A stretch of 6,129 nt of DNA from Rickettsiales bacterium (lineage in GTDB: Bacteria > Pseudomonadota > Alphaproteobacteria > Rickettsiales > JALZUV01), in assembly GCA_023301245.1 (NCBI GenBank), contig JALZUV010000043.1, positions 1-6,129 of the forward strand, given 5' to 3'. The translations under genes and the position numbers were made by a program. Below are positions 1 through 6,129 of this stretch, piece after piece. Under the pieces are notes generated by a model. It was not told where the DNA came from, did not search any database, and was given only the letters and a program-made list of their open reading frames with translations. Each line of letters opens with the position of its first letter. The stretch's first letter is position 1.

Positions 1-898
1 GGTCTTTCATCGCACGCATGTGATCAAGCGTGATGATATCTTTGTTACCCGTGGTGGTTACAAAAATATCGGCTGTCGCCACCGCATCTTCCATCGTGAG
101 AACTTCGTAACCTTCCATGCTAGCCTGTAGCGCACAGATAGGATCAACTTCAGTTACCGTTACACGCGCACCGTGGCCTTTAAGCGCATCGGCGCAACCT
201 TTACCTACATCGCCGTAACCTGCAACAAGTACACGCTTGCCCGCAAGCATTACGTCAGTCGCGCGCTTCAAACCATCTGGCAAGCTTTCGCGGCAACCGT
301 AAAGATTATCAAACTTCGATTTCGTGACCGAATCATTTACGTTAATTGCGGGCATTTTCAACGTGCCTGCACGTTCCATTTCCACCAAGCGCAACACACC
401 TGTCGTGGTTTCTTCTGATGTACCACGGATACCTTCAACAAGGTGCGGGTAATCTTGATGAATCATTTTGGTCAAATCGCCACCATCATCCAAAATCAAG
501 TTGGGAGTCCAGTCAGCATTGCCTTCGATAGTTTGGCGAATGCACCACTCATACTCTTCTTCTGTTTCGCCTTTCCAAGCAAATACAGGAACGCCCGTTG
601 CAGCAATCGCTGCCGCCGCTTGGTCTTGCGTTGAGAAAATATTACATGACGACCAACGCACGGTCGCGCCCAAATCAGTCAAGGTTTCAATCAACACAGC
701 CGTTTGAATGGTCATGTGCAAACACCCTACAATATTCGCACCTTTGAGTGGAGCCTTGCCCTTATACTCTTCGCGCAATGCCATCAAACCGGGCATTTCA
801 GATTCCGCAATTGAAATCTCTTTACGCCCCCAATCGGCCAGCGAGATATCAGCTACTTTATAGTCATTGTCAGTCAGTGTAGGTGCAGGTGTGTTCAT
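1..898 (-). CDS. ahcY: S-adenosylhomocysteinase, 3' end cut by window edge
   Basis: Adenosylhomocysteinase hydrolyses S-adenosylhomocysteine reversibly to adenosine and homocysteine in the cytoplasm, using bound NAD, and so relieves product inhibition of methyltransferases. The visible 299 residues show the substrate-domain landmarks CLHMT (59-63), [10 protein letters not shown] (83-92), LDDGGD (136-141), SEETTTG (161-167) and SVTKSKFDN (190-198, with the catalytic Lys193/Asp197 pair), followed by the NAD-binding GYGDVGKG (227-234) and VTTTGNKD (280-287). Family members are usually about 430-470 residues, so roughly 130 or more C-terminal residues lie beyond the left edge. The start at 898 is supported by AAAGGA seven bases upstream. 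It is last of the visible dxs-ldt-ahcY run, 15 bases after the preceding stop. There is no insertion between LDDGGD and SEETTTG, so it resembles the short form of the enzyme rather than the longer form of many alphaproteobacteria. Identity is secure. Confidence 0.97.
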   Translation of the reverse strand, partial: MNTPAPTLTDNDYKVADISLADWGRKEISIAESEMPGLMALREEYKGKAPLKGANIVGCLHMTIQTAVLIETLTDLGATVRWSSCNIFSTQDQAAAAIAATGVPVFAWKGETEEEYEWCIRQTIEGNADWTPNLILDDGGDLTKMIHQDYPHLVEGIRGTSEETTTGVLRLVEMERAGTLKMPAINVNDSVTKSKFDNLYGCRESLPDGLKRATDVMLAGKRVLVAGYGDVGKGCADALKGHGARVTVTEVDPICALQASMEGYEVLTMEDAVATADIFVTTTGNKDIITLDHMRAMKD

Positions 899-905
899 TG
901 TATTT

Positions 906-911
906 TCCTTT
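906..911 (-). promoter_or_regulatory. Ribosome binding site of ahcY
   Basis: The minus strand reads AAAGGA, seven bases ahead of the ahcY ATG at 898 and just after the stop codon of the L,D-transpeptidase-like gene (914-916). It fixes the ahcY start. Its position in a 15-base gap leaves no room for a separate promoter between the two genes, which favours co-transcription. Confidence 0.75.
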
Positions 912-913
912 AG

Positions 914-1450
914 TTAAATCGCTTCGGGCATCGCCATTTCGATGCACATAAGAGTATTGGGCTTAGCGCTGGTTAGCACTTCGAGTAAATTTTGTTTCGT
1001 TAAGCCAACGCAACCTTGCGTCGGTGAAAAATCAGGTGCGGCGACGTGGAAAAATATCGCGCTGCCTTTACCGGGTTTAAACGGGTTATCATTATAACCA
1101 AGCGTTACGATAATATCGTATTTATCATCTTCGCGCCAAAGCTCTTCATGGCTGGGCTCGAAAGGGAGTTTGACAGGACGGTTGTAAGAATCGCTCTTCA
1201 CATCATCACACCAGCCATCGTCTTTTTCAATAATGCGTAACGGCAAGTCCGTAACAGGCGCATCCATTTTATCGGCACGATACCAGCATTCTTTTAGTGG
1301 AAAGCTTCCTACGGGGGTTTTCATATCGCCTTCGCGCTTATCGCCCGTTAGCCCCGTTGCGCCTAAAGTGCATTGGTAGGTTTGCCCCTTAAAGGTCAAG
1401 CTACCTAAGCCCAAGGTGGAGGAAGCATTAACTAGAATGGTGCTGGACAC
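914..1450 (-). CDS. YkuD-family L,D-transpeptidase-like protein without signal peptide
   Basis: This is a 178-residue protein of the YkuD (L,D-transpeptidase catalytic) fold. The family typically cross-links peptidoglycan stem peptides, or trims or anchors proteins to them, through a catalytic cysteine. Visible landmarks are [10 protein letters not shown] (41-50), typical of the N-terminal half of the domain, and [18 protein letters not shown] (133-150), which supplies His135 and Cys147 in the expected H...(S/T)xGC arrangement. The length is that of a bare catalytic domain. There is no signal peptide, membrane segment or LysM domain, and the domain begins almost at residue 1, so how it would reach the periplasm is unclear. 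The start is a GTG at 1450, supported by AGAGG six bases upstream; it overlaps the end of dxs by 23 bases, indicating an operon and perhaps translational coupling. The fold is well supported, but the substrate is unknown and it might be a non-wall enzyme of the same fold. Confidence 0.85.
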   Translation of the reverse strand: MSSTILVNASSTLGLGSLTFKGQTYQCTLGATGLTGDKREGDMKTPVGSFPLKECWYRADKMDAPVTDLPLRIIEKDDGWCDDVKSDSYNRPVKLPFEPSHEELWREDDKYDIIVTLGYNDNPFKPGKGSAIFFHVAAPDFSPTQGCVGLTKQNLLEVLTSAKPNTLMCIEMAMPEAI

Positions 1451-3338
1451 GAGAGACCTCTATCGGTTGCAGATATTTTTGAATTTGCTTAACGATACCA
1501 TCCGCATCTAAGCCCGCTTCGGCAAGCATTTCTTGCGGCGAGGCGGATTGCTGGAACATATCAGGTAAAAACAGTGGCACAATGCGCCCATAGCTTTGCG
1601 TATTCCATGCTTGCAGCGCTGCTAATTCGAGCACATGCGAGCCAAAACCACCTGCTGCACCTTCTTCAACTGTTAACACTAAATCATGCGTGGAAAGCAA
1701 TTGCTCCACCAACGCTTCATCAATCGGTTTGGCAAATCGCGCATCGGCCACCGTGATATTCAGCCCCTGTTTCGCCAACTCATCAGCCGCCTTCATGCTC
1801 GCCGATAAACGCGACCCTAACGATAATACCGCCACGCCCTTACCTTCACGCACGATGCGACCCTTACCAATTTCCAGCACTTGTGGTTCTGCGGGAAGCT
1901 CTACGCCTTCGCCCTCGCCACGCGGAAAACGGAATGCAATTGGCCCTGTATTATAATCGTTCGCCGTATGCACCATATGCATTAATTCGGCTTCATCGCT
2001 AGGAGCCATTAGCACCATATTGGGCAACGCTGTTAGATAACCAATATCGAACGCACCTGCATGAGTCGGGCCATCACCGCCGACCAAGCCTGCTCTATCA
2101 ATCGCAAATTTAACCGGCAAATTTTGAATACAAACATCATGCACAACTTGGTCGTAAGCGCGTTGCAGGAAGGTCGAATAAATCGTGCAATAAGGCTTCA
2201 TGCCCTCCAACGCTAAACCTGCCGCGAATGTTACTGCATGCTGTTCGGCAATCCCCACATCAAACGTTCGCTCGGGATAAGCTTCGCCAAATTTATCGAG
2301 CCCCGTGCCTGATGGCATGGCAGCAGTAATCGCAACCACCTTATCATCTATAGCGGCTTCGGCCATAAGCTGCTGGGCGAATACATTTGTGTAACTTGGG
2401 GCTTTCGGTGTTGATTTCGCCTGCACTTTTGTCGCTAAATCAAACTTCTTCACCGCATGATATTTTTCACTGCTGACTTCGGGCGAAACAAACCCCTTAC
2501 CCTTTTGCGTCACCACATGTAGCAAAATTGGGCCAGAATCTTTTTGGTTTTTGATGTTCTTCAACACAGGAAGCAAGTGCTCCATATTATGACCATCAAC
2601 GGGCCCTACGTAATAGAAGCCGAATTCTTCAAAAATATTTCCACCATTCACCATCGCACGAGCATATTGTTCAGCTTTCTTAGCAAAACGCGCCATCGGT
2701 TCAGGGAATTTACGCGTTACAATCTTACCAATATCGCGGATATTTAAATAGGCATCAGACGATGTCATACGCGACAAATAAGCGCTCAGCGCCCCTGTCG
2801 GCGGCGCAATCGACATATCATTATCATTTAACACTACAATCATGCGGTTGCCTAAATGGCCTGCATTATTCATCGCCTCGTAAGCCATGCCTGCGCTTAA
2901 CGAACCATCGCCAATGACCGCAATCACATCATTATCTTTTTTCTGAAAATCGCGCGCCACGGCCATGCCGAGCCCTGCAGAAATTGAGGTGGAGCTATGC
3001 CCAGCCCCAAACGCATCATATTCGCTCTCACCAATTTTGCAGAAGCCACTTAAGCCATCTTTTTGGCGTAGGCTGTGCATTTTATCTTTACGGTCGGTGA
3101 GAATTTTATGCGGGTAGCACTGATGCCCCACATCCCAAATCAATTTATCTTCAGGCGTATTAAATACATAATGCAGCGCGACGGTTAGCTCGACCACTCC
3201 AAGCCCAGCGCCAAGGTGACCGCCCGTGCCTGACACAATACGGATAGTCTCCGCGCGCAATTCGTCAGCGATTTGTCGTAAATCGGCTTCATCATGCTTG
3301 CGAAGTTCTTTCGGATTCGATATTCCATCAAGTAACAT
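1428..3338 (-). CDS. dxs: 1-deoxy-D-xylulose-5-phosphate synthase
   Basis: Dxs condenses pyruvate and glyceraldehyde 3-phosphate into 1-deoxy-D-xylulose 5-phosphate, the first step of the MEP isoprenoid pathway (also a branch to thiamine and pyridoxal), using thiamine diphosphate and Mg2+. At 636 residues it is full length. The N-terminal TPP domain shows His41 in [24 protein letters not shown] (68-80), GDGSLSAG (143-150) and NDN (171-173). The pyrimidine-binding domain shows the catalytic glutamate Glu365 in [28 protein letters not shown] (414-433) with Arg415, Asp422 and His426, and FPRGEG with Arg473. The C-terminal domain has [11 protein letters not shown] (557-567). The ATG at 3338 is the only plausible start: no ATG, GTG or TTG lies between it and the upstream in-frame stop near 3393. 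There is no Shine-Dalgarno sequence ahead of it. It heads the dxs-ldt-ahcY run and diverges from the MlaC-like gene, with the two start codons overlapping. Confidence 0.98.
   Translation of the reverse strand: MLLDGISNPKELRKHDEADLRQIADELRAETIRIVSGTGGHLGAGLGVVELTVALHYVFNTPEDKLIWDVGHQCYPHKILTDRKDKMHSLRQKDGLSGFCKIGESEYDAFGAGHSSTSISAGLGMAVARDFQKKDNDVIAVIGDGSLSAGMAYEAMNNAGHLGNRMIVVLNDNDMSIAPPTGALSAYLSRMTSSDAYLNIRDIGKIVTRKFPEPMARFAKKAEQYARAMVNGGNIFEEFGFYYVGPVDGHNMEHLLPVLKNIKNQKDSGPILLHVVTQKGKGFVSPEVSSEKYHAVKKFDLATKVQAKSTPKAPSYTNVFAQQLMAEAAIDDKVVAITAAMPSGTGLDKFGEAYPERTFDVGIAEQHAVTFAAGLALEGMKPYCTIYSTFLQRAYDQVVHDVCIQNLPVKFAIDRAGLVGGDGPTHAGAFDIGYLTALPNMVLMAPSDEAELMHMVHTANDYNTGPIAFRFPRGEGEGVELPAEPQVLEIGKGRIVREGKGVAVLSLGSRLSASMKAADELAKQGLNITVADARFAKPIDEALVEQLLSTHDLVLTVEEGAAGGFGSHVLELAALQAWNTQSYGRIVPLFLPDMFQQSASPQEMLAEAGLDADGIVKQIQKYLQPIEVSRVQHHSS
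1457..1461 (-). promoter_or_regulatory. Ribosome binding site for the GTG start of the YkuD gene
   Basis: The minus strand reads AGAGG, six bases upstream of the GTG at 1450, inside the last codons of dxs. It is the main reason for accepting a GTG start that overlaps the upstream gene. Confidence 0.6.
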
Positions 3339-3963
3339 GTTAGGAAATGTAAGGATTTTGGCGGTTTGTGCAATGATTATTGCAGTTTTCTCCTATGGTG
3401 CCAGCGCCAATGAGAATGCTCAACTGGCCCTCCTACAAAATTTTAGCGAAACCCACTGCGAGTTATTACAAAAATCATCGCTCAACCCATCCCCCACACT
3501 TAACCAGCGCATAAAAGAACTTACCGAAACACCAAATGAATTCTCGCTTCGAACTCAATATGAAAACGCGCCAGATTTCGGCTTTTTGCTCCCCCATTAT
3601 TGGCCAGTCATGACCTGGGCACAACGCGTTCGGTTTAACCACGCCATTACCGCCTTCATCAAACGCCGCCTAGAAGTTGGCGTCACCCCGCTTACTGCCA
3701 GTCACTGCAACGCCCAAATTCGCGTCATCGAACATTCCGACGAAGAAATGGAGGCCATTGTACTCATGACCCTTGCGGGCAAAAACGATACTATCCCCCT
3801 CACCTATCTTTACGATAAAGGCACAAACGGTGGCTGGGAATTATCGGACATTATCTTTCACACTAGCAGCATTATAGAACGCGATAGCGCACAGCTTGAA
3901 ACTATCATACGGTCGCACGGAATCGATGAATTAGAAGCACATTTGGAGCAATTAATAAATTAG
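3337..3963 (+). CDS. Secreted MlaC/Ttg2D-family lipid-transport protein
   Basis: This 208-residue exported protein resembles the MlaC/Ttg2D family, the periplasmic lipid carriers that shuttle phospholipids between outer- and inner-membrane Mla complexes; the family also includes hopanoid-associated HpnM. The N-terminus is a clear signal peptide: MLGNVR, a hydrophobic core over residues 7-20, and a cleavage-like GASA ending at residue 24. Mature-part similarity is general: [17 protein letters not shown] (88-104) matches the family's helix before the hydrophobic pocket, and [20 protein letters not shown] (153-172) plus [17 protein letters not shown] (190-206) match the 'Y-x-L-x-K...W-x-x-x-D-I' and C-terminal helix pattern. 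The usual 'NYR' signature is not evident. Two cysteines (41 and 124) could form a disulfide. I chose ATG 3337 because only it gives a charged n-region; TTG 3358 and ATG 3373 are alternatives with shorter signal sequences. No good Shine-Dalgarno sequence precedes any of them. The family call comes from remembered patterns and is moderately sure. Confidence 0.68.
   Translation: MLGNVRILAVCAMIIAVFSYGASANENAQLALLQNFSETHCELLQKSSLNPSPTLNQRIKELTETPNEFSLRTQYENAPDFGFLLPHYWPVMTWAQRVRFNHAITAFIKRRLEVGVTPLTASHCNAQIRVIEHSDEEMEAIVLMTLAGKNDTIPLTYLYDKGTNGGWELSDIIFHTSSIIERDSAQLETIIRSHGIDELEAHLEQLIN
3346..3373 (-). promoter_or_regulatory. Candidate dxs promoter giving a leaderless or near-leaderless mRNA
   Basis: On the minus strand TTGCAC (3373-3368) and TACATT (3351-3346) are separated by 16 bases, a weak match to -35 and -10 elements (3/6 and 4/6 to TTGACA/TATAAT). 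A start about seven bases past TACATT would fall at or next to the A of the dxs ATG, which would fit the absence of a Shine-Dalgarno sequence. The stretch lies inside the signal-peptide codons of the divergent gene. Such weak pairs are common by chance, so this is only a candidate. Confidence 0.22.
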
Positions 3964-3999
3964 CAATCATTTACGCTTATAAAGCTTTATTATAAAATT

Positions 4000-5535
4000 A
4001 TGACTTCAAACTTACATGAATTAAATGAAATTGGCATTGCGCTCTCGGCAGAAAAAAACATCGAGCGCTTGCTAGAAATGATTTTAGAAAAAGCCAAACA
4101 AATCTCCCATTCTGATGCAGGAATTTTATTTACCAAACATGAGCTTGAAGAGGCTTATGTGCAGCGTGTGCGCCATTGCGACAGTCTCAACATTCACGTT
4201 GGCGGCACTACGGGCGAGCCTACCTACGGCCATCCTGTTGAACTGGTGCGTAATGGAAAACCGCACAATTCCTCTATTACCGCCGCCGCCGCATTAGCGA
4301 AAAATTCGATAAATATTGAAGATATTCAAGACCATCCTGAGTTTGATTTTAAATCTACAAGAGATTTCGATGTGCGCCGTGGCTATCAAACCAAATCGGT
4401 GCTCGCCGTGCCGATGATTACCAAACGCCGCGAAGTGATTGGCGTTATCCGCCTTTCCAACGCCCAAGATGCTGATGGCAACATTCAGCCATTTTCAAAA
4501 GAAACACAGCACATGGTAGAGTCGCTCGCATCCCAAGGGGCTATCGCCCTCGATAATGATTTACTCATTGCGGGTTTGGAAGAATTACTAGAATCTTTCA
4601 TTCAATTAGTGGCTAAAGCCATTGACCAAAAATCGCAACATACGGGCAACCATTTGCAGCGCATTCCGATTATTGTCGAGATGCTCGCTAAAGCCGCCAA
4701 TGAATCTAACGCCGCACCGTTCAAAGAATTCAATCTGAACGAAGAAGAAATGTACGAACTACGCATCGCCGCGTGGATGCATGATTGCGGCAAGCTCTCC
4801 ACCCCCGATTATATTTTAGAAAAAGGCACGAAGCTTGCCACCTTCCACGATAGAATTCAGGTGATTGGCACACGCTTAGAAGTGCTTATCCGCGACCTAG
4901 AAATTGCCGAGCTTAAAGGCAAAATCACTAAGCAAGAATATGCCGAAAAAACTCACCAGATTCGCGCCGATTGGGCGTTTTTGCAAAACCTAAACCTTGG
5001 CCGCGAATGGGTGCCTGATGCCGAAATTGATCGCTTAAAAGAAATTACCAAATATTCCTGGACTCCGCAGCTTGATGTCAGCGATTCGCGCCCGTTTTTC
5101 ACCGATGATGAATTAGATAACCTAAGCGTTCAGCGCGGCACACTTACCCCCAGCGATAGAAAAATTATTCAAGATCATATTTTGCATTCCATTGATATGT
5201 TAGAGCGCATGCCCTTCCCCAAACAGCTCCGCCGCGTACCAGAATATGCAGGCGCTCACCATGAACGCATGGATGGCAAAGGCTACCCCAATGGCTTAAA
5301 AGGCGATGAAATGTCAATCCCCGCCCGCATGATGGCCGTGGCCGATGTATTCGAAGCGCTCACCAGCCATGACCGCCCTTATAAAACGCCTAAGAGTTTA
5401 AAAGAAACTCACGAAATTATGACTAAAATGCGGAATAACGGCGGTATCGACCCCGACCTGTTCGACCTACTTTGGGACGGCAGCGACGTGGTTAAGCGCT
5501 ATGCTGACAAGTATTTATTGGAAGCACAAAAGTAA
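4000..5535 (+). CDS. GAF and HD-GYP domain protein, predicted cyclic-di-GMP phosphodiesterase
   Basis: This is a 511-residue soluble signalling protein with no membrane segment. Residues about 20-187 form a GAF sensor domain (ligand unknown), with YQTKSVLAVPMI (129-140) and EVIGVIRLSN (145-154) typical of its core strands. Residues about 197-500 form an HD-GYP domain, a metal-dependent phosphohydrolase that degrades cyclic di-GMP. Metal and catalytic motifs are intact: HDCGK (261-265), His393, HHERMDGKGYPNG (420-432, including the GYP), and ADVFEALTSHDRPYK (448-462). About 130 residues separate HDxGK from His393 instead of the roughly 30 of compact members such as RpfG; I recall similar inserts in some proteobacterial GAF/HD-GYP proteins. 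The gene follows the MlaC-like gene by 36 AT-rich bases on the same strand and may share its transcript, but it has no evident Shine-Dalgarno sequence. It faces hslO convergently. Enzyme class is secure; the input signal and output pathway are unknown. Confidence 0.93.
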   Translation: MTSNLHELNEIGIALSAEKNIERLLEMILEKAKQISHSDAGILFTKHELEEAYVQRVRHCDSLNIHVGGTTGEPTYGHPVELVRNGKPHNSSITAAAALAKNSINIEDIQDHPEFDFKSTRDFDVRRGYQTKSVLAVPMITKRREVIGVIRLSNAQDADGNIQPFSKETQHMVESLASQGAIALDNDLLIAGLEELLESFIQLVAKAIDQKSQHTGNHLQRIPIIVEMLAKAANESNAAPFKEFNLNEEEMYELRIAAWMHDCGKLSTPDYILEKGTKLATFHDRIQVIGTRLEVLIRDLEIAELKGKITKQEYAEKTHQIRADWAFLQNLNLGREWVPDAEIDRLKEITKYSWTPQLDVSDSRPFFTDDELDNLSVQRGTLTPSDRKIIQDHILHSIDMLERMPFPKQLRRVPEYAGAHHERMDGKGYPNGLKGDEMSIPARMMAVADVFEALTSHDRPYKTPKSLKETHEIMTKMRNNGGIDPDLFDLLWDGSDVVKRYADKYLLEAQK

Positions 5536-5562
5536 ATTCACCAATTCCACTGCTCGCGCTAT

Positions 5563-5580
5563 AGTCACCAAACTTTGACT
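5563..5580 (+). terminator. Weak hairpin after the HD-GYP gene, possible terminator
   Basis: AGTCA (5563-5567) and TGACT (5576-5580) are exact inverted repeats around an eight-base loop, 27 bases after the HD-GYP stop, followed by TTATTCATTT. The stem is short and AT-rich and the tail is interrupted, so it is a poor intrinsic terminator. It is listed because no better one is visible for this convergent gene. Confidence 0.2.
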
Positions 5581-5597
5581 TATTCATTTAATCTCAA

Positions 5598-5661
5598 AGC
5601 ACGGCCAGTAAAGCTGGCTCGCCGCTAATGCAGCGTAGTCTACGTGGCAAGTGAACGCGCT
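5598..5661. other. Palindrome-rich intergenic element with a potential multi-branch fold
   Basis: Within the 168-base gap between the convergent HD-GYP and hslO genes lie nested inverted repeats: GCCAG/CTGGC (5604-5608 with 5614-5618), CGCT/AGCG (5623-5626 with 5632-5635), CGTA/TACG (5634-5637 with 5641-5644; it shares two bases with the previous stem, so the two are alternatives or partial), and GCC/GGC (5621-5623 with 5646-5648), which would compete with CGCT/AGCG at position 5623. AGCACG (5598-5603) can close the whole against CGCGCT (5656-5661) with one mismatch. It is visibly richer in GC than the AT-rich flanks. There is no clean U-tract on either side. It could be a bidirectional terminator region, a dispersed palindromic repeat, or a small structured RNA; the sequence alone does not decide. 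No open reading frame of note crosses it. Confidence 0.45.
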
Positions 5662-5703
5662 TAAAAATTTCATTTTAGAAACCCTTAAGCCAAAAGACGA
5701 TAA

Positions 5704-6129
5704 TTAGCTAAAGTCATCCATCACGAAAATTTCGGTGTTATTACAAAATTGGCAATTCACTTCTAGCTTGCCATCCTCAAGCATATCTTCCAGTTCTTTA
5801 TTCGGAAATTGCGATAGGGTTTCTATTACTTTCTCGCGTGAGCAACCGCATTCTGCACGGCAAGTTTCTGCATCATAAATCCACACGCCATCTTCATTAT
5901 AGAGACGATATAACAAGGCTTGCGGCGATAAATAAACATCGGTCAGCTCTTCAGCTTTCACCGTCATGGCAAGCACACGATTATGATTCCACTCTTCCTC
6001 TATCGTTTGCTGCTCTTTTTTGCTGGGGGTATTATTTTCATCTTGCTTGCCGCCCTCTTTAGGCACTTGCTGAATCATTATTCCGCCTGCGCTCCAAATA
6101 ACTTCATCACCCTCTTCACGCTGATCTAC
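5704..6129 (-). CDS. hslO: Hsp33 redox-regulated chaperone, C-terminal part only
   Basis: Hsp33 is a cytoplasmic holdase chaperone switched on by oxidation: four cysteines hold zinc in the reduced, inactive form and form disulfides under oxidative stress, unfolding the C-terminal part. The visible 141 residues include IWSAGGIMIQQVP, matching the family's 'AGG-hydrophobic-Q-x-x-P' segment, then a charged stretch, LLYRLYNEDGVWIYD, and the zinc domain with C-G-C (codons at 5850-5842, within AECGCSREK) and C-Q-F-C (5754-5743), the family's CxC and CxxC pairs. The reading frame is open to the right edge, so the N-terminal half (about 150 residues of a usual ~290-300) is outside the window. The methionine codon at 6078 is internal, because the family match continues upstream of it. 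One extra cysteine precedes the CxC pair (ETCRAECGC). It ends convergently to the HD-GYP gene. Identity is secure. Confidence 0.94.
   Translation of the reverse strand, partial: VDQREEGDEVIWSAGGIMIQQVPKEGGKQDENNTPSKKEQQTIEEEWNHNRVLAMTVKAEELTDVYLSPQALLYRLYNEDGVWIYDAETCRAECGCSREKVIETLSQFPNKELEDMLEDGKLEVNCQFCNNTEIFVMDDFS

Noticed and set aside
173..707. Plus-strand open frames over the left end
   Set aside because: They lie opposite well-conserved ahcY codons and show no family pattern, so they are shadows of the real gene.
3226..3336. Longer N-terminus of the MlaC-like protein, starting at ATG 3226
   Set aside because: The extra 37 residues are antisense to conserved dxs codons and would bury the signal peptide; ATG 3337 gives a normal signal sequence.
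3185..3373. Minus-strand 62-residue frame over the dxs start
   Set aside because: It is out of frame with dxs, covers its conserved N-terminus, and its product resembles nothing.
3964..3999. Promoter in the AT-rich gap before the HD-GYP gene (TATAAA and TATTAT boxes)
   Set aside because: No believable -35 element at proper spacing; AT-rich gaps produce such boxes by chance. A separate promoter cannot be excluded.
4000..5535. Degenerate or inactive HD-GYP protein
   Set aside because: HDxGK, the downstream histidines and the HHExxDGxGYP motif are all present, so nothing in the sequence suggests loss of activity.
5598..5661. tRNA gene in the palindromic intergenic element
   Set aside because: The fold is cloverleaf-like in outline, but there is no 7-base acceptor stem, no T-loop GTTCRA sequence and no proper anticodon arm.
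5704..6078. A complete 124-residue gene starting at 6078
   Set aside because: The frame stays open upstream to the window edge and encodes a recognisable Hsp33 segment (IWSAGGI), so the methionine is internal and the gene is partial.

Overview
The window carries six protein genes packed almost without gaps. The organism is most likely an alphaproteobacterium or close relative. This rests on the style of the Hsp33 C-terminus, a GAF/HD-GYP protein of proteobacterial type, a signal-less YkuD protein next to core metabolism, and moderate GC by eye. No rRNA or other taxonomic marker is present, so the placement is an inference. No transposase, phage gene, CRISPR array or tRNA was seen.

Left half (1-3338, all minus strand). 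Reading leftwards from 3338 there is a compact run: dxs (1-deoxy-D-xylulose-5-phosphate synthase, complete), then a small YkuD-fold L,D-transpeptidase-like protein that starts inside the dxs 3' end on a GTG codon, then ahcY (S-adenosylhomocysteinase), which begins 15 bases after the previous stop and runs off the left edge. Both downstream genes have good Shine-Dalgarno sequences. dxs has none, and its start lies at about the distance expected for a leaderless transcript from a weak promoter-like pair. The spacing suggests one operon joining isoprenoid precursor supply, a possible cell-wall enzyme and the methyl cycle.

Right half. Divergent from dxs is a secreted MlaC/Ttg2D-family protein (phospholipid or hopanoid-type trafficking). 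Its preferred ATG overlaps the dxs ATG in a shared CATG. After 36 bases comes a 511-residue GAF + HD-GYP protein, a predicted cyclic-di-GMP phosphodiesterase with intact catalytic motifs and a stretch of roughly 100 extra residues between them. Facing it from the right edge is the C-terminal part of hslO (Hsp33), with both halves of its zinc-binding cysteine motif.

The only sizeable non-coding stretch is the 168-base convergent gap 5536-5703. It contains a dense set of inverted repeats that can fold into a closed multi-branch structure (5598-5661) without a clear U-tract. This is the least explained sequence in the window. I did not find evidence for a wholly new system. The most unusual points are that palindromic element, the shared divergent start, and the enlarged HD-GYP domain.
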